A stretch of 64,000 nucleotides of DNA from assembly GCF_007004645.1 (NCBI RefSeq), contig NZ_ML660019.1, forward strand, positions 1,570,437 to 1,634,436, given 5' to 3'. Source of the stretch: Aliiroseovarius halocynthiae. Lineage in GTDB: Bacteria; Pseudomonadota; Alphaproteobacteria; Rhodobacterales; Rhodobacteraceae. The notes beneath the pieces are model-generated. The model ran no database searches and was not told the DNA's origin. It saw only the letters and a list, made by a program, of their open reading frames with translations. This document shows, one piece after another, positions 45,191 through 54,224 of the stretch (positions within the stretch are counted from its first letter, which is position 1; every line of letters begins with the position of its first letter). The position numbers were made by a program, and so were the translations under genes.

Positions 45191-45933
45191 TTGAACTTAC
45201 AAACGTCCACAAAGCCTTTGGCCCGAAACGCGTGTTGGATGGGGTAAACCTGACCATCAACCGTGGCGAAAGCATGGTGATTATCGGCGGCTCCGGCACC
45301 GGGAAATCCGTTCTATTGAAGTGTATTCTTGGCCTGATGACGCAAGATAGCGGATCCATCACTCTGGATGGCGAAGACACTGCAAAAGCCGAACGCGACG
45401 CCTTTCTGGCCCGTTTCGGAATGTTATTTCAGGGCGCAGCCCTCTTTGACAGCCTGCCCGTCTGGCAAAACGTCGCCTTCCGCCTGCTGCGTGGATCGCT
45501 GGCGAAACCCAAAGACGAAGCCCGCGACATCGCGATCGAGAAGCTGCGCCGCGTGGGCCTGACGCCCGACGTGGCCGACCTGTTTCCGGCGGAACTCTCG
45601 GGCGGCATGCAAAAACGCGTCGGCCTTGCCCGCGCCATCGCCGCCGAGCCCGAGATCATCTTCTTTGACGAACCCACCACCGGCCTTGACCCGATCATGT
45701 CCGGCGTCATCAACGATCTGATCCGCGAGATCGTCGTCGAAATGGGCGCCACCGCCATGACCATCACCCACGACATGTCCTCCGTCCGCGTGATTTCTGA
45801 CCACGTCGCAATGCTGCACGCGGGCAAGATCCAATGGACCGGCCCCGTGAGCGACATGGACAACTCGGGCGACCCTTACGTGACGCAGTTTATTTCAGGA
45901 AGCGCTGAAGGGCCGATTGAGGCCGTGCGATAG
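45187..45933 (+). CDS. mlaF: ABC transporter ATP-binding protein (MlaF type)
   Basis: 248 aa. Walker A IIGGSGTGKSVLLKCI, signature ELSGGMQKRVGLARAIAAEP, Walker B EIIFFDEPTTGLDPI and H-loop TITHDMSSVRVIS. Overlaps the permease gene by four bases. Together they form the inner-membrane engine of an Mla-like lipid transporter. Confidence 0.93.
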   Translation: MIELTNVHKAFGPKRVLDGVNLTINRGESMVIIGGSGTGKSVLLKCILGLMTQDSGSITLDGEDTAKAERDAFLARFGMLFQGAALFDSLPVWQNVAFRLLRGSLAKPKDEARDIAIEKLRRVGLTPDVADLFPAELSGGMQKRVGLARAIAAEPEIIFFDEPTTGLDPIMSGVINDLIREIVVEMGATAMTITHDMSSVRVISDHVAMLHAGKIQWTGPVSDMDNSGDPYVTQFISGSAEGPIEAVR

Positions 45934-46075
45934 TGTAACGTGCCCTGAACTCGAAAAGTCTCAGACAAAGAGTTGTTACTGCCGCAATCACCCCTAGATA
46001 TCATCCAAATGTATATTTTACCGAATTCGCTTTCGTGAACTTTTCGCGGCAGCCTGGATTCAGGACGAAACACTG

Positions 46076-46618
46076 ATGATTGAACCCTCTGTCTTTTTGG
46101 AAATTCTGATTTTTCCTCTGAGCCTTCCGATCCCAATGAATCTGCTTATCTCTTCCGTGTTACTTGCTAAAAGACAGACAAGGTTTTTCCGCCTTGCTTA
46201 CTATTCTTCTGCTATTTGCTGGGCATATCTTGCAAGCGTACCCTTGTTGTCTCTGGCCACCGAGTGGAGCGCGAGTGAACTCTCATTAATCTATCCAAAA
46301 CTTGGTTTGTCAGCCGCGTTTGTCATTGGATTGTTGGGGTTGTTCGCGCCTCTTATCGGCGAACCACGCAAACACGATTCCGCAAGCGCCGATGATTTCC
46401 AATATTTCTGGCCTTCAACCGCCTTGAGCATTCTTCTCATTTCCTTTGCTGCTTCGTTCTCGTCCCTTCAGCCTCAATCACCCTCGTTAAAGAACGGAAT
46501 TTGCAACGACGGCGGAAAACAACTCATTGAGGCAATGGACGCCAATCTCCCAGATGTTATGCATGACATTGAGGCGAACACTGGCAAACGCCTCACAGAC
46601 CTGCTTGCATGTAGCTAG
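46076..46618 (+). CDS. AT-rich hypothetical membrane protein, 180 aa
   Basis: Not recognised. Four hydrophobic segments: about 8-25, 42-62, 77-95 and 113-130. A short C-terminal soluble tail has ANLPDVMHDIEANTGKRL and a final Cys. Base composition is clearly lower in GC than the flanking ABC and PqiA genes, and codon use differs. The ribosome binding site is modest (AGGA, about 10 bases upstream). It sits where an MCE/MlaD gene might be expected after mlaF. Confidence 0.55.
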   Translation: MIEPSVFLEILIFPLSLPIPMNLLISSVLLAKRQTRFFRLAYYSSAICWAYLASVPLLSLATEWSASELSLIYPKLGLSAAFVIGLLGLFAPLIGEPRKHDSASADDFQYFWPSTALSILLISFAASFSSLQPQSPSLKNGICNDGGKQLIEAMDANLPDVMHDIEANTGKRLTDLLACS

Positions 46619-46630
46619 AAAGTCCATTCT

Positions 46631-47077
46631 GTGTCGAAACTTTTCCGTTACCTCAACCTCGCCCTCCTCATCGCCTTCCCTATCGCGTGGTTCGCACCGC
46701 TTATGCGGGCAGGCATCAACCTCCCGCTCTTTGGCTTGAAAGAGGTCAGCGTGATTTCGGGCCTGCAAGCGCTGTGGGACACCGACGTGGTCCTCGCGCT
46801 ACTCGTCACGTTTTTCGCAGTCTTTGCCCCGATCATGAAAGTACTGGGCTTGGCGCTGATCCAGTTCGGCATGATGCGCCGCAAGATGCTGCCCGTGTTC
46901 AACATATTGGGCAAACTCGCCATGGCCGACATCTTCCTGATCGCGCTCTATATCGTGCTGGTCAAAGGCATCGGACTTGCCAAGATCGAGACCGGATGGG
47001 GCCTTTACCTCTTCACCGCCTGTGTGATCACCTCAATTGCCCTCAGCATAACGACAGCGAAACGCCAGAAAGCCTGA
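46631..47077 (+). CDS. PqiA-domain (paraquat-inducible protein A) membrane protein
   Basis: 148 aa from GTG 46631. It is a single PqiA half-domain: four membrane helices and the motif VFNILGKLAMADIFLIALYI. PqiA proteins work with MCE proteins (PqiB) in lipid transport; here it neighbours an MlaE/MlaF pair, so it may serve that system. The usual cysteine-pair zinc ribbon of full PqiA is absent. Confidence 0.85.
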   Translation: MSKLFRYLNLALLIAFPIAWFAPLMRAGINLPLFGLKEVSVISGLQALWDTDVVLALLVTFFAVFAPIMKVLGLALIQFGMMRRKMLPVFNILGKLAMADIFLIALYIVLVKGIGLAKIETGWGLYLFTACVITSIALSITTAKRQKA

Positions 47078-47085
47078 CGCAACCG

Positions 47086-47105
47086 CCGCGCGCGCCAGCG
47101 CGCGG
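47086..47105 (+). terminator. GC-rich hairpin after the PqiA-domain gene
   Basis: CCGCGCGC and GCGCGCGG pair perfectly with a GCCA loop, starting 9 bases after the stop codon. No T-run follows, so it may block 3' decay or mark a Rho-dependent end. Confidence 0.5.
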
Positions 47106-47175
47106 CCACCCCCAACCGAAGGCGATCCCTTAAGGGGTCAACGCCGGGCAGGAGCCCTCGATTCCATCACGCGCT

Positions 47176-47394
47176 CTACAGGCCAGATGCAATCATCTCG
47201 CGTATTTTCTTGGCTTTCTCAAAGTGGTCAAGCTCGTGTGTCTTGATCCACCATTCCGCTGCTTCCATCAGCAGCTCTGGGTCATCATTCTTATTTGCGA
47301 AGAACGCGTAGAAAGACAGGCCAACCGTGTCCCCCTTCTTGGCGATTTTCGCATCACAGATCTCGATTGCCTTTGCCCTCAAGCCTTCACGCAT
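47176..47394 (-). CDS. Conserved small protein, 72 aa (DUF6500-like)
   Basis: Helical, soluble. Reads MREGLRAKAIEICDAKIAKK and GLSFYAFFANKNDDPELLME then AAEWWIKTHELDHFEKAKKI. I connect it with DUF6500 from memory only. It lies alone on the minus strand between PqiA and radA. No known function. Confidence 0.65.
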   Translation of the reverse strand: MREGLRAKAIEICDAKIAKKGDTVGLSFYAFFANKNDDPELLMEAAEWWIKTHELDHFEKAKKIREMIASGL

Positions 47395-47524
47395 TGTGTT
47401 CGTCCTTGGTTTAGCCCCCCTGAAGACGACCTCGCATTACATCAGGAAAGCGCATGCCATACGACACAATCAAAACGCGGATCAAGGGCTTGCCTGTCCA
47501 AACGCAACCATGCACAAACACTGC

Positions 47525-48892
47525 ATGGCAAAAGCACAAAAAACCTTCACCTGTTCGGCCTGTGGGGCCAGCTCTTCGAAATGGTCCGGCCGTTGCGAAG
47601 CCTGCGGTGAATGGAACACAATTTCGGAAGATACGCCCCTCAGCGCAGGTCCAGCGACGAAGTCTCTTGGCGGCACGCGCGGGGCGTCCATCACGCTGAC
47701 CGACCTGTCCACTGAAGAGGCACCGCCGCCGCGCACCGAATGCGGCGTGGGCGAGCTGGACCGCGTATTGGGCGGTGGCTTGGTGCCGGGATCCGCCATT
47801 CTGGTGGGCGGTGATCCTGGCATCGGGAAGTCCACGCTTCTTTTGCAAGCCGCCGCGCGATTCGCTCAGGTGGGCCTGCCCACGATCTATGTCTCGGGCG
47901 AGGAAGCCTCGGCCCAGGTGCGCATGCGCGCCCAGCGTTTGGGCCTTACGGACGCCCCGGTCCGGCTGGCGGCGGAAACCAATCTGCGCGACATCCTGAC
48001 GACACTGGATGCCGAGCGCCCTGCCCTTGCCATTATCGATTCGATCCAGACCATGTGGGCCGACAACGTAGACAGCGCGCCGGGATCGGTCAGCCAGGTC
48101 CGTGCCGCAGCGCATGAACTGACCACTTTTGCAAAGAAACGCGGTATCTCGGTCATTCTGGTGGGGCACGTCACCAAGGAAGGCCAGATCGCTGGCCCAC
48201 GTGTGGTCGAGCATATGGTCGATACAGTGCTCTATTTCGAAGGCGAACGCGGCCACCAGTTCCGCATCTTGCGCGCGGTGAAGAATCGTTTCGGCCCAGC
48301 AGATGAAATCGGCGTATTTGAAATGACCGGCGCGGGCCTATCTGAGGTCGTGAACCCCTCGGCCCTGTTCCTGTCAGATCGCGAAGATCCGGCACCCGGA
48401 TCCGTGGTGTTCGCAGGCATCGAAGGGACGCGCCCGGTGCTAGTCGAATTGCAGGCATTGGTTGCACCCTCGCCGCATTCGCAGCCCCGCCGGTCCGTCC
48501 TTGGTTGGGATAGCGGCCGCCTTGCAATGATCCTTGCCGTGTTGGAAGCCCGCTGCGGCATCCCCTTTGCCGGGCTTGATGTCTATCTGAATGTGGCCGG
48601 CGGCATGAAAATCTCGGAACCCGCGGCGGATCTGGCTGTGGCGGCGGCGCTACTGTCCGCGCGCGAGGATGCTTCGATCCCCAAAGACACTGTGGTTTTC
48701 GGAGAAATTAGTCTATCAGGCGCCCTAAGACCTGTCGGTCAAACAGAAAACCGGTTGAAAGAAGCGCAAAAACTTGGTTTCACTTCCGCGATAGCGCCAA
48801 CGCGCAGCAAGACTGGCTCAGGATCTGGGCTGAACGTTCAGAAGATGTCGGACCTTGCCGGGTTCGTCGGTGAAATATTCGGAGCCGGATAG
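47525..48892 (+). CDS. radA: DNA repair protein RadA
   Basis: 455 aa. RecA-like ATPase that extends D-loops in recombination. N-terminal C4 zinc finger (two CxxC pairs, residues ~9-28), Walker A VGGDPGIGKSTLLLQAA, the RadA-specific KNRFG in ILRAVKNRFGPADEIG, and a C-terminal Lon-like domain (DVYLNVAGGMKISEPAADLA). ATG 47525 gives the normal MAKAQKTFTCSACG start. Confidence 0.95.
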   Translation: MAKAQKTFTCSACGASSSKWSGRCEACGEWNTISEDTPLSAGPATKSLGGTRGASITLTDLSTEEAPPPRTECGVGELDRVLGGGLVPGSAILVGGDPGIGKSTLLLQAAARFAQVGLPTIYVSGEEASAQVRMRAQRLGLTDAPVRLAAETNLRDILTTLDAERPALAIIDSIQTMWADNVDSAPGSVSQVRAAAHELTTFAKKRGISVILVGHVTKEGQIAGPRVVEHMVDTVLYFEGERGHQFRILRAVKNRFGPADEIGVFEMTGAGLSEVVNPSALFLSDREDPAPGSVVFAGIEGTRPVLVELQALVAPSPHSQPRRSVLGWDSGRLAMILAVLEARCGIPFAGLDVYLNVAGGMKISEPAADLAVAAALLSAREDASIPKDTVVFGEISLSGALRPVGQTENRLKEAQKLGFTSAIAPTRSKTGSGSGLNVQKMSDLAGFVGEIFGAG

Positions 48893-48942
48893 GCTCAAAA
48901 CAGGGACGGTATCGGGCTAAGACCTGAACCGAAGTGAAGAAC

Positions 48943-49545
48943 ATGGAAGGTTTTACACTAGTTGATGGGGTCGTAGCCGCGGTCATCCTGATTTCGGCGA
49001 TTTTGGCCTATTCGCGCGGTTTTGTGCGCGAGGGTATGTCTATTGTTGGTTGGGTTGCGGCCGCAGTGCTTGCCTACATTTTCGCGCCGCGCGCGCTGCC
49101 GTTGATCAAAGAGGTCCCTGTGCTGAAGGATTTCATCGGAGACAGCTGCGAGTTGTCGATGATCGCCGCATTCGCAGGCGTCTTCGCCCTTGCACTGGTC
49201 CTCGTATCGATTTTCACACCACTATTCTCCTCCGCAGTGCAACGCTCAGCACTTGGCGGGCTGGATCAGGCGCTTGGCTTCATTTTTGGCGTTTTGCGCG
49301 GTCTGATTCTCGTGGCAATCGCGCTGGTCGTCTATGACCGCATTGTTACCACTGACACCATTCCGATGGTCGATGACAGTCGCACCGCCAAAATCTTTGC
49401 TCGCACGCAGGATCAGATTAACGAACAGATCCCAGAAGATGCACCGGGCTGGATCGTTGAGAAATACGAAAACCTGGTCGGCACTTGTTCGGGTGGCGAA
49501 ACCCCTAGCACCGCACCAGCGGAACCGACAGGCACCGACTCCTAA
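48943..49545 (+). CDS. cvpA: CvpA family membrane protein
   Basis: 200 aa from ATG 48943 (a GTG nine bases upstream is also possible). Four membrane helices at the N terminus with the family strings DGVVAAVILISAILAYSRGF and VREGMSIVGWVAAAVLAY. C-terminal soluble tail ends TAPAEPTGTDS. CvpA affects colicin V and envelope stress tolerance in E. coli. It precedes purF as in E. coli, but a terminator lies between. Confidence 0.88.
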   Translation: MEGFTLVDGVVAAVILISAILAYSRGFVREGMSIVGWVAAAVLAYIFAPRALPLIKEVPVLKDFIGDSCELSMIAAFAGVFALALVLVSIFTPLFSSAVQRSALGGLDQALGFIFGVLRGLILVAIALVVYDRIVTTDTIPMVDDSRTAKIFARTQDQINEQIPEDAPGWIVEKYENLVGTCSGGETPSTAPAEPTGTDS

Positions 49546-49556
49546 ACCTCTTGCAC

Positions 49557-49585
49557 AACGCGCCTTCGGGCGCGTTGTTTCGTTT
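49557..49585 (+). terminator. Hairpin between cvpA and purF
   Basis: AACGCGCC TTCG GGCGCGTT, a perfect 8-bp stem with the very stable TTCG tetraloop, followed by GTTTCGTTTT. Confidence 0.8.
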
Positions 49586-49685
49586 TGGGCCGCAGAAATC
49601 GCACGCGGATTGTGATAGTTTGATGACATGGCGGAACCCGTCCAGTAAGAGAGGCCCAACGCCACGGAATCGGAGACCGCTGCTC

Positions 49686-51170
49686 ATGTCCGACACCTCG
49701 CCTGCCTGCCCCTCCACCATGCCATTTGCGCATCCGTTTGATGACGACAAGCTGAAGGAGGAGTGCGGCGTTTTCGGCGTCATCGGCCTGAAAGACGCTG
49801 CGAATTTCGTCGCTCTTGGCCTTCACGCCCTACAACATCGCGGACAAGAGGCTGGCGGCATCGTCTGCCACGACCCTGACGAAGGCTTCAATTCGGCCCG
49901 CCGCTTTGGATATGTCCGCGACAACTTTACCAAGGCCAGCGTGATGGAGACCCTTCCGGGCCCGCTTGCCATTGGCCATGTCCGCTACTCCACTGCTGGA
50001 TCGAAAGGGGCCGTCATCCGCGACGTGCAGCCCTTCTTTGGCGAGTTCTCCATGGGCGGGGCAGCGATTGCCCATAACGGCAACATCACAAATGCCGACG
50101 CCCTGCGCCGCGAGCTGATCGAGCGTGGCTCGATCTTTCAAAGCTCATCTGACAGTGAATGTATTATTCATCTGATGGCGCGGTCGCTTCAGCGCAACAT
50201 CCCCGAACGTATGGAAGATGCGCTGCGCCGGGTTGAAGGCGCATTCTCGGTCGTGGCCATGACCCGCACAAAACTGATGGGCGTGCGCGACCCGCATGGG
50301 GTGCGTCCGCTGGTATTGGGCAAGCTTGGCGAAGGTTGGGTTCTTTCCTCGGAAACCTGCGCGCTTGACATCATCGGCGCTGATTTCATTCGCGAGATCG
50401 AGCCAGGTGAAATGGTCGTCATCACGGACCAAGGTGTCGACAGCAGCTTCCCGTTCCGCCCACAGCCGTCCAAGTTCTGCATCTTCGAGCACGTCTATTT
50501 CTCGCGCCCTGACAGCATTTATGGCGGTCGTTCCGTCTATGAAACCCGCCGCCAGATCGGCGTGGAACTGGCCCGCGAAACTGCGGTCGAAGCGGATCTG
50601 GTTTGCCCGATCCCAGACAGCGGCGTGCCCTCGGCGATCGGGTACAGTCAGGAAAGCGGTATTCCTTATGCGCTGGGGATCATCCGCAACCAGTATATGG
50701 GCCGAACCTTTATTGAGCCGACCGAGCAGATTCGCAACATGGGTGTGCGTCTGAAGCTGAACGTGAACCGCGCCCTGATCCGCGGCAAGCGCGTGATCCT
50801 GGTCGATGACAGCGTGGTGCGCGGCACCACCACACGCAAGATCAAAGATATGCTGCTGGATGCAGGTGCCAAAGAAGTCCACTTCCGCATCGCAAGCCCG
50901 CCCACCGCATGGCCCTGCTTCTATGGCGTCGACACGCCCAATCGTGACAAGCTTTTGGCGGCCCAGATGACCGAAGACGAGATGTGCGAACACCTGAAGG
51001 TCGACAGCCTGAAATTCATCTCGCTCGACGGTCTTTATCGCGCCGTTGGCGAAGCCGAAGGCCGCAAGAAAGACTGCCCGCAATATTGCGATGCGTGTTT
51101 CTCGGGCGAATATCCGGTGACACCCGCAGATCAGATTGAAAAAGGGTTCGAGCTGAAGGCGGCGGAGTAG
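49686..51170 (+). CDS. purF: Amidophosphoribosyltransferase
   Basis: 494 aa from ATG 49686. First committed step of purine synthesis: PRPP plus glutamine to phosphoribosylamine. The N-terminal nucleophile Cys is in EECGVFGVIGL after a short propeptide, the PRPP loop is VILVDDSVVRGTTTRKI, and the Fe-S-type cysteines are near the C terminus (CPQYCDACFSGEYP). An in-frame ATG at 49719 (MPFAHPFDDD) is the alternative start and equally plausible by homology to relatives. Confidence 0.95.
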   Translation: MSDTSPACPSTMPFAHPFDDDKLKEECGVFGVIGLKDAANFVALGLHALQHRGQEAGGIVCHDPDEGFNSARRFGYVRDNFTKASVMETLPGPLAIGHVRYSTAGSKGAVIRDVQPFFGEFSMGGAAIAHNGNITNADALRRELIERGSIFQSSSDSECIIHLMARSLQRNIPERMEDALRRVEGAFSVVAMTRTKLMGVRDPHGVRPLVLGKLGEGWVLSSETCALDIIGADFIREIEPGEMVVITDQGVDSSFPFRPQPSKFCIFEHVYFSRPDSIYGGRSVYETRRQIGVELARETAVEADLVCPIPDSGVPSAIGYSQESGIPYALGIIRNQYMGRTFIEPTEQIRNMGVRLKLNVNRALIRGKRVILVDDSVVRGTTTRKIKDMLLDAGAKEVHFRIASPPTAWPCFYGVDTPNRDKLLAAQMTEDEMCEHLKVDSLKFISLDGLYRAVGEAEGRKKDCPQYCDACFSGEYPVTPADQIEKGFELKAAE

Positions 51171-51171
51171 G

Positions 51172-51807
51172 ATGGACAACATCGATGTGCTGATCGAAAA
51201 GCTGCGAAAGCGCATTCCTCGCATCGATGGGCATCTGACTGGCCCACTGCCCCAGCCAGCACCAATCTTGACGGATACAGAATTGGCCGACTGCGAAGCT
51301 CAACTAGGATTCGCGCTTCCGCCGCTATTGGTCCGCATCTACAAAGACATTGGCAATGGCGGTTTTGGACCGGGATGTGGGCTGATGGGCGTCGGGTCAA
51401 GCGGCTTCCCCGATGACCTAGATGCCACGGTAGATTCTCGATATCTGGAGGACACGCGATCAGTCCCCGGCAGACGATCCTTCGGATGGCCCAGAAAGCT
51501 TCTGCCGATATGCCATCATGGGTGCGCGATGTACTCGTGCGTCGAGGCCGACACAGATCAAATGATCTATTGGGAGCCGAACCACTGGAAAGATGGAAGG
51601 CCCGCCCGCACTGCCCTCTACCCCATGAGCATGACGCTTCATCAGTGGCTTGAGCGATGGGCCGATGGGCATGACCCGTTCGAGTTTCCGTTCGAACCCG
51701 GCACTGGAACGCCGAAGATTCCGTCGCTATACGAGCTGAATCCCCCCGCGAAGCGAAAGCGCGGCTACCCTCGTTCGCAGCTGAATTTCTTTGACGAGCT
51801 TGAGTAG
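51172..51807 (+). CDS. SMI1/KNR4 (SUKH) family protein
   Basis: 211 aa. SUKH core is visible: LTDTELADCEAQLGFALPPL, VRIYKDIGNGGFGPGCGLMG, and YWEPNHWKDGRP. Such proteins are often immunity proteins against nuclease or deaminase toxins, but also occur as orphans in bacterial genomes. It starts one base after the purF stop (TAGG-ATG), which suggests cotranscription. No toxin gene is seen nearby. Composition is close to its neighbours. Confidence 0.82.
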   Translation: MDNIDVLIEKLRKRIPRIDGHLTGPLPQPAPILTDTELADCEAQLGFALPPLLVRIYKDIGNGGFGPGCGLMGVGSSGFPDDLDATVDSRYLEDTRSVPGRRSFGWPRKLLPICHHGCAMYSCVEADTDQMIYWEPNHWKDGRPARTALYPMSMTLHQWLERWADGHDPFEFPFEPGTGTPKIPSLYELNPPAKRKRGYPRSQLNFFDELE

Positions 51808-51855
51808 CCTTAACAAAGTCTCGACATTTATCCTGATCAGCACTAAGCCGCCTCT

Positions 51856-52509
51856 ATGACCGACACACAGAAAATCGCCCTCGTAACCGGTGCATCGCGT
51901 GGCCTAGGGGCCGCGTTGGCGCTGGAGCTTTCCAAAACCCATCACGTTGTCGCCGTGGGCCGCACCACAGGTGCGCTGGAAGAGCTGGATGACAAGATCA
52001 AGGCCGCTGGTGGCTCCGCCACGCTGGCGCCGATGGATGTGACCAACAAGGATGCGATGGCGCATCTGTGCCGTTCGATCCATGACCGTTGGGGACCGAT
52101 TGATGTCTGGGCGCATACGGCGATTTATGGCCCCGCGCTGATGCCGACACCTGATCTGGACGACAAGGGCTGGACGCAGGCGTGGAATACGAATGTCGAG
52201 GCGACGCGCAACCTGATCTTTATGGTCAACGCGCTGATGACCGATGACAGCACCGCGATCTTCTTTGCGGATGACCACGCGGGCGAAAAGTTCTTTGCAG
52301 GCTATGGCGCCACCAAGGCAGCCCAAGTTGCGATGGTGCGCAGCTGGGCGGCTGAGAACGCCAATATCGGCCCGCGTATTGTCGTTGCGGAACCCAAGCC
52401 GCTGGCGACGTCAATGCGCGGCCGCTTCTTCCCCGGCGAAGACCGCAGCACCTTGGCCCCGGTCGAGGACGAAGCCAAGCGCATCTTGTCCGAGGCAAAC
52501 CCGGCTTAA
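51856..52509 (+). CDS. Atypical short-chain dehydrogenase/reductase
   Basis: 217 aa, short for an SDR. Rossmann motif LVTGASRGLGAALALEL and YGATK (YxxxK) are kept. The usual NNAG is replaced by WAHTAIYGP, and the residue 13 before the Tyr, normally the catalytic Ser, is Phe (AIFFADDHAG). The C terminus lacks the typical G-Ile-Asp loop. It may bind NAD(P) without ordinary oxidoreductase activity. It follows the SUKH gene by 48 bases. Confidence 0.85.
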   Translation: MTDTQKIALVTGASRGLGAALALELSKTHHVVAVGRTTGALEELDDKIKAAGGSATLAPMDVTNKDAMAHLCRSIHDRWGPIDVWAHTAIYGPALMPTPDLDDKGWTQAWNTNVEATRNLIFMVNALMTDDSTAIFFADDHAGEKFFAGYGATKAAQVAMVRSWAAENANIGPRIVVAEPKPLATSMRGRFFPGEDRSTLAPVEDEAKRILSEANPA

Positions 52510-52639
52510 ACGCTGACCTGATCGCAACGGTTTTCACTTCCTAGCCCCATCTATGTCCGCTGCGCTTGCTGCACCGGCGTCCCTGCCCTATTGAATGGCA
52601 AAAGGCCACCAAATCGGGGCTCGGCGGAAAGGGCAAACT

Positions 52640-53437
52640 ATGCGCATTCTCATCACCAATGACGACGGGATTAACGCTCCTGGCTTGAAGGTGGCCGAAG
52701 CGATTGCCCATCAAGTCGCGCAAGACTTGGCCGGCGAAAAGGCCGAAATCTGGACCGTCGCCCCAGCATTCGAGCAATCCGGTGTCGGCCACTGTATTTC
52801 CTATACCAGCCCCTTCATGATCGCCGAGCTTGGCCCGCGTCGCTTCGCGGCTGAGGGCAGCCCCGCCGACTGCGTTCTGGCCGCGCTTTACGACGTCATG
52901 CCCGGGCGGCCGGACTTGGTGATCTCCGGCGTGAACCGGGGCAACAACTCGGCCGAGAATGCGCTATACTCTGGCACGCTGGGGGCCGCGATGGAGGCCG
53001 CACTTCAAGGCCTTCCTGCCATTGCCTTATCGCAATATATGGGCGACGGCACCAAGGATCTGGACAGCGTGTTTCAGGCGGCCGCCGCGTATGGACCCGA
53101 GATCGTGCGCAAGCTGGTCGAGGCCGGTCCCTGGGACAAAGGCAGCAACTATCCGATCTTCTACAACGTGAATTTCCCGCCCGTTGCCGCCGATTTGGTC
53201 AAAGGCATTCGCTCGGCCCCGCAAGGGTGGCGGCATGATGCTTTCTTCGGAACTCAAGCTCGTCACAGTCCGTCAGGCCGAAAGTTTCTGTGGGTCACAG
53301 GAGGGGTGCAATCCAACCCCTCGGAACCCGGTATGGATGTGACCGTAAACTTGGAAGGCTATGTCTCGGTCACACCGATGCGGGCGGACCTGACCGCATA
53401 TGACCATCTGGCGGCGCTGGAGGGCTTGTTCGAATGA
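52640..53437 (+). CDS. surE: 5'/3'-nucleotidase SurE
   Basis: 265 aa. Metal-dependent nucleoside monophosphate phosphatase. Signature [20 protein letters not shown] at the start and [18 protein letters not shown] in the middle. The ATG at 52640 has GGAAAGGG upstream and gives the family start. Overlaps pcm by four bases. Confidence 0.95.
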   Translation: MRILITNDDGINAPGLKVAEAIAHQVAQDLAGEKAEIWTVAPAFEQSGVGHCISYTSPFMIAELGPRRFAAEGSPADCVLAALYDVMPGRPDLVISGVNRGNNSAENALYSGTLGAAMEAALQGLPAIALSQYMGDGTKDLDSVFQAAAAYGPEIVRKLVEAGPWDKGSNYPIFYNVNFPPVAADLVKGIRSAPQGWRHDAFFGTQARHSPSGRKFLWVTGGVQSNPSEPGMDVTVNLEGYVSVTPMRADLTAYDHLAALEGLFE

Positions 53438-54102
53438 ACCAAGCAGACGGACAGGCGCCCGTGGCGTGGGACCCAGAACAGAAGATGCAATTTCTGTTCG
53501 CACTCCGATCAAAGGGCGTGACAAACCCGCGCGTGCTGTCCGCCATGGAAGAGATCGACCGCGGCCCGTTTGTGCGCGGCGTCTTCGCCCGTCGCGCTTA
53601 TGAAGACATGCCCCTGCCGATTGCCTGCGGGCAGACAATTTCGCAGCCGTCGGTCGTTGGGTTGATGACGCAAGCCGCCGACATCTCGCCTCGCGATAAG
53701 GTGCTCGAGCTGGGGACCGGATCTGGTTATCAGGCGGCAATCCTGTCAAAGCTTGCCCGCCGGGTCTATACGGTCGACCGTCACCGCCGCCTCGTTGCCG
53801 AAGCACGCGAGCTGTTCGAAGCGATGGACCTGCACAATATTACTGCGATCACCGGCGACGGATCGCGCGGCCTGCCCGATCAATCCCCGTTTGATCGCAT
53901 CATTGTCACGGCCGCTGCAGAAGACCCGCCCAGTCCGCTCTTGGCGCAGCTGGCCGTTGGCGGTATCATGATTGTACCGGTGGGTCAGTCCGATGCGGTT
54001 CAGAGCCTGATTAAGGTCACAAGAACCGAAACAGGATTTGACTATGACGAGCTTCTGCCGGTGCGGTTCGTTCCCCTTTTGGAAGGGCTGGGGCGCGATT
54101 AA
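53434..54102 (+). CDS. pcm: Protein-L-isoaspartate O-methyltransferase
   Basis: 222 aa. Repairs isoaspartyl damage using SAM. Motif I is [18 protein letters not shown], with [20 protein letters not shown] before it and [20 protein letters not shown] after. Overlaps surE (ATGA), and nlpD follows: the order surE-pcm-nlpD is the same as in E. coli. Confidence 0.95.
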   Translation: MNQADGQAPVAWDPEQKMQFLFALRSKGVTNPRVLSAMEEIDRGPFVRGVFARRAYEDMPLPIACGQTISQPSVVGLMTQAADISPRDKVLELGTGSGYQAAILSKLARRVYTVDRHRRLVAEARELFEAMDLHNITAITGDGSRGLPDQSPFDRIIVTAAAEDPPSPLLAQLAVGGIMIVPVGQSDAVQSLIKVTRTETGFDYDELLPVRFVPLLEGLGRD

Positions 54103-54224
54103 TCAATTTTCCCGCGACGGCGGGATCAGGTTGGGATTTCCCGACCATATCATGACAAGGCCCCCAATAAGGGTCACATGCAGTGCCTGACAAACGGGCC
54201 CATGAACTGAGGAAGAGACGAGCA

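Noticed and set aside
47126-47142. Palindrome GATCCCTTAAGGGGTC as an operator
   Set aside because: It is imperfect and lies in a 3' gap after the PqiA-domain gene and beyond the stop of the 72-aa gene, so an operator role is unlikely.
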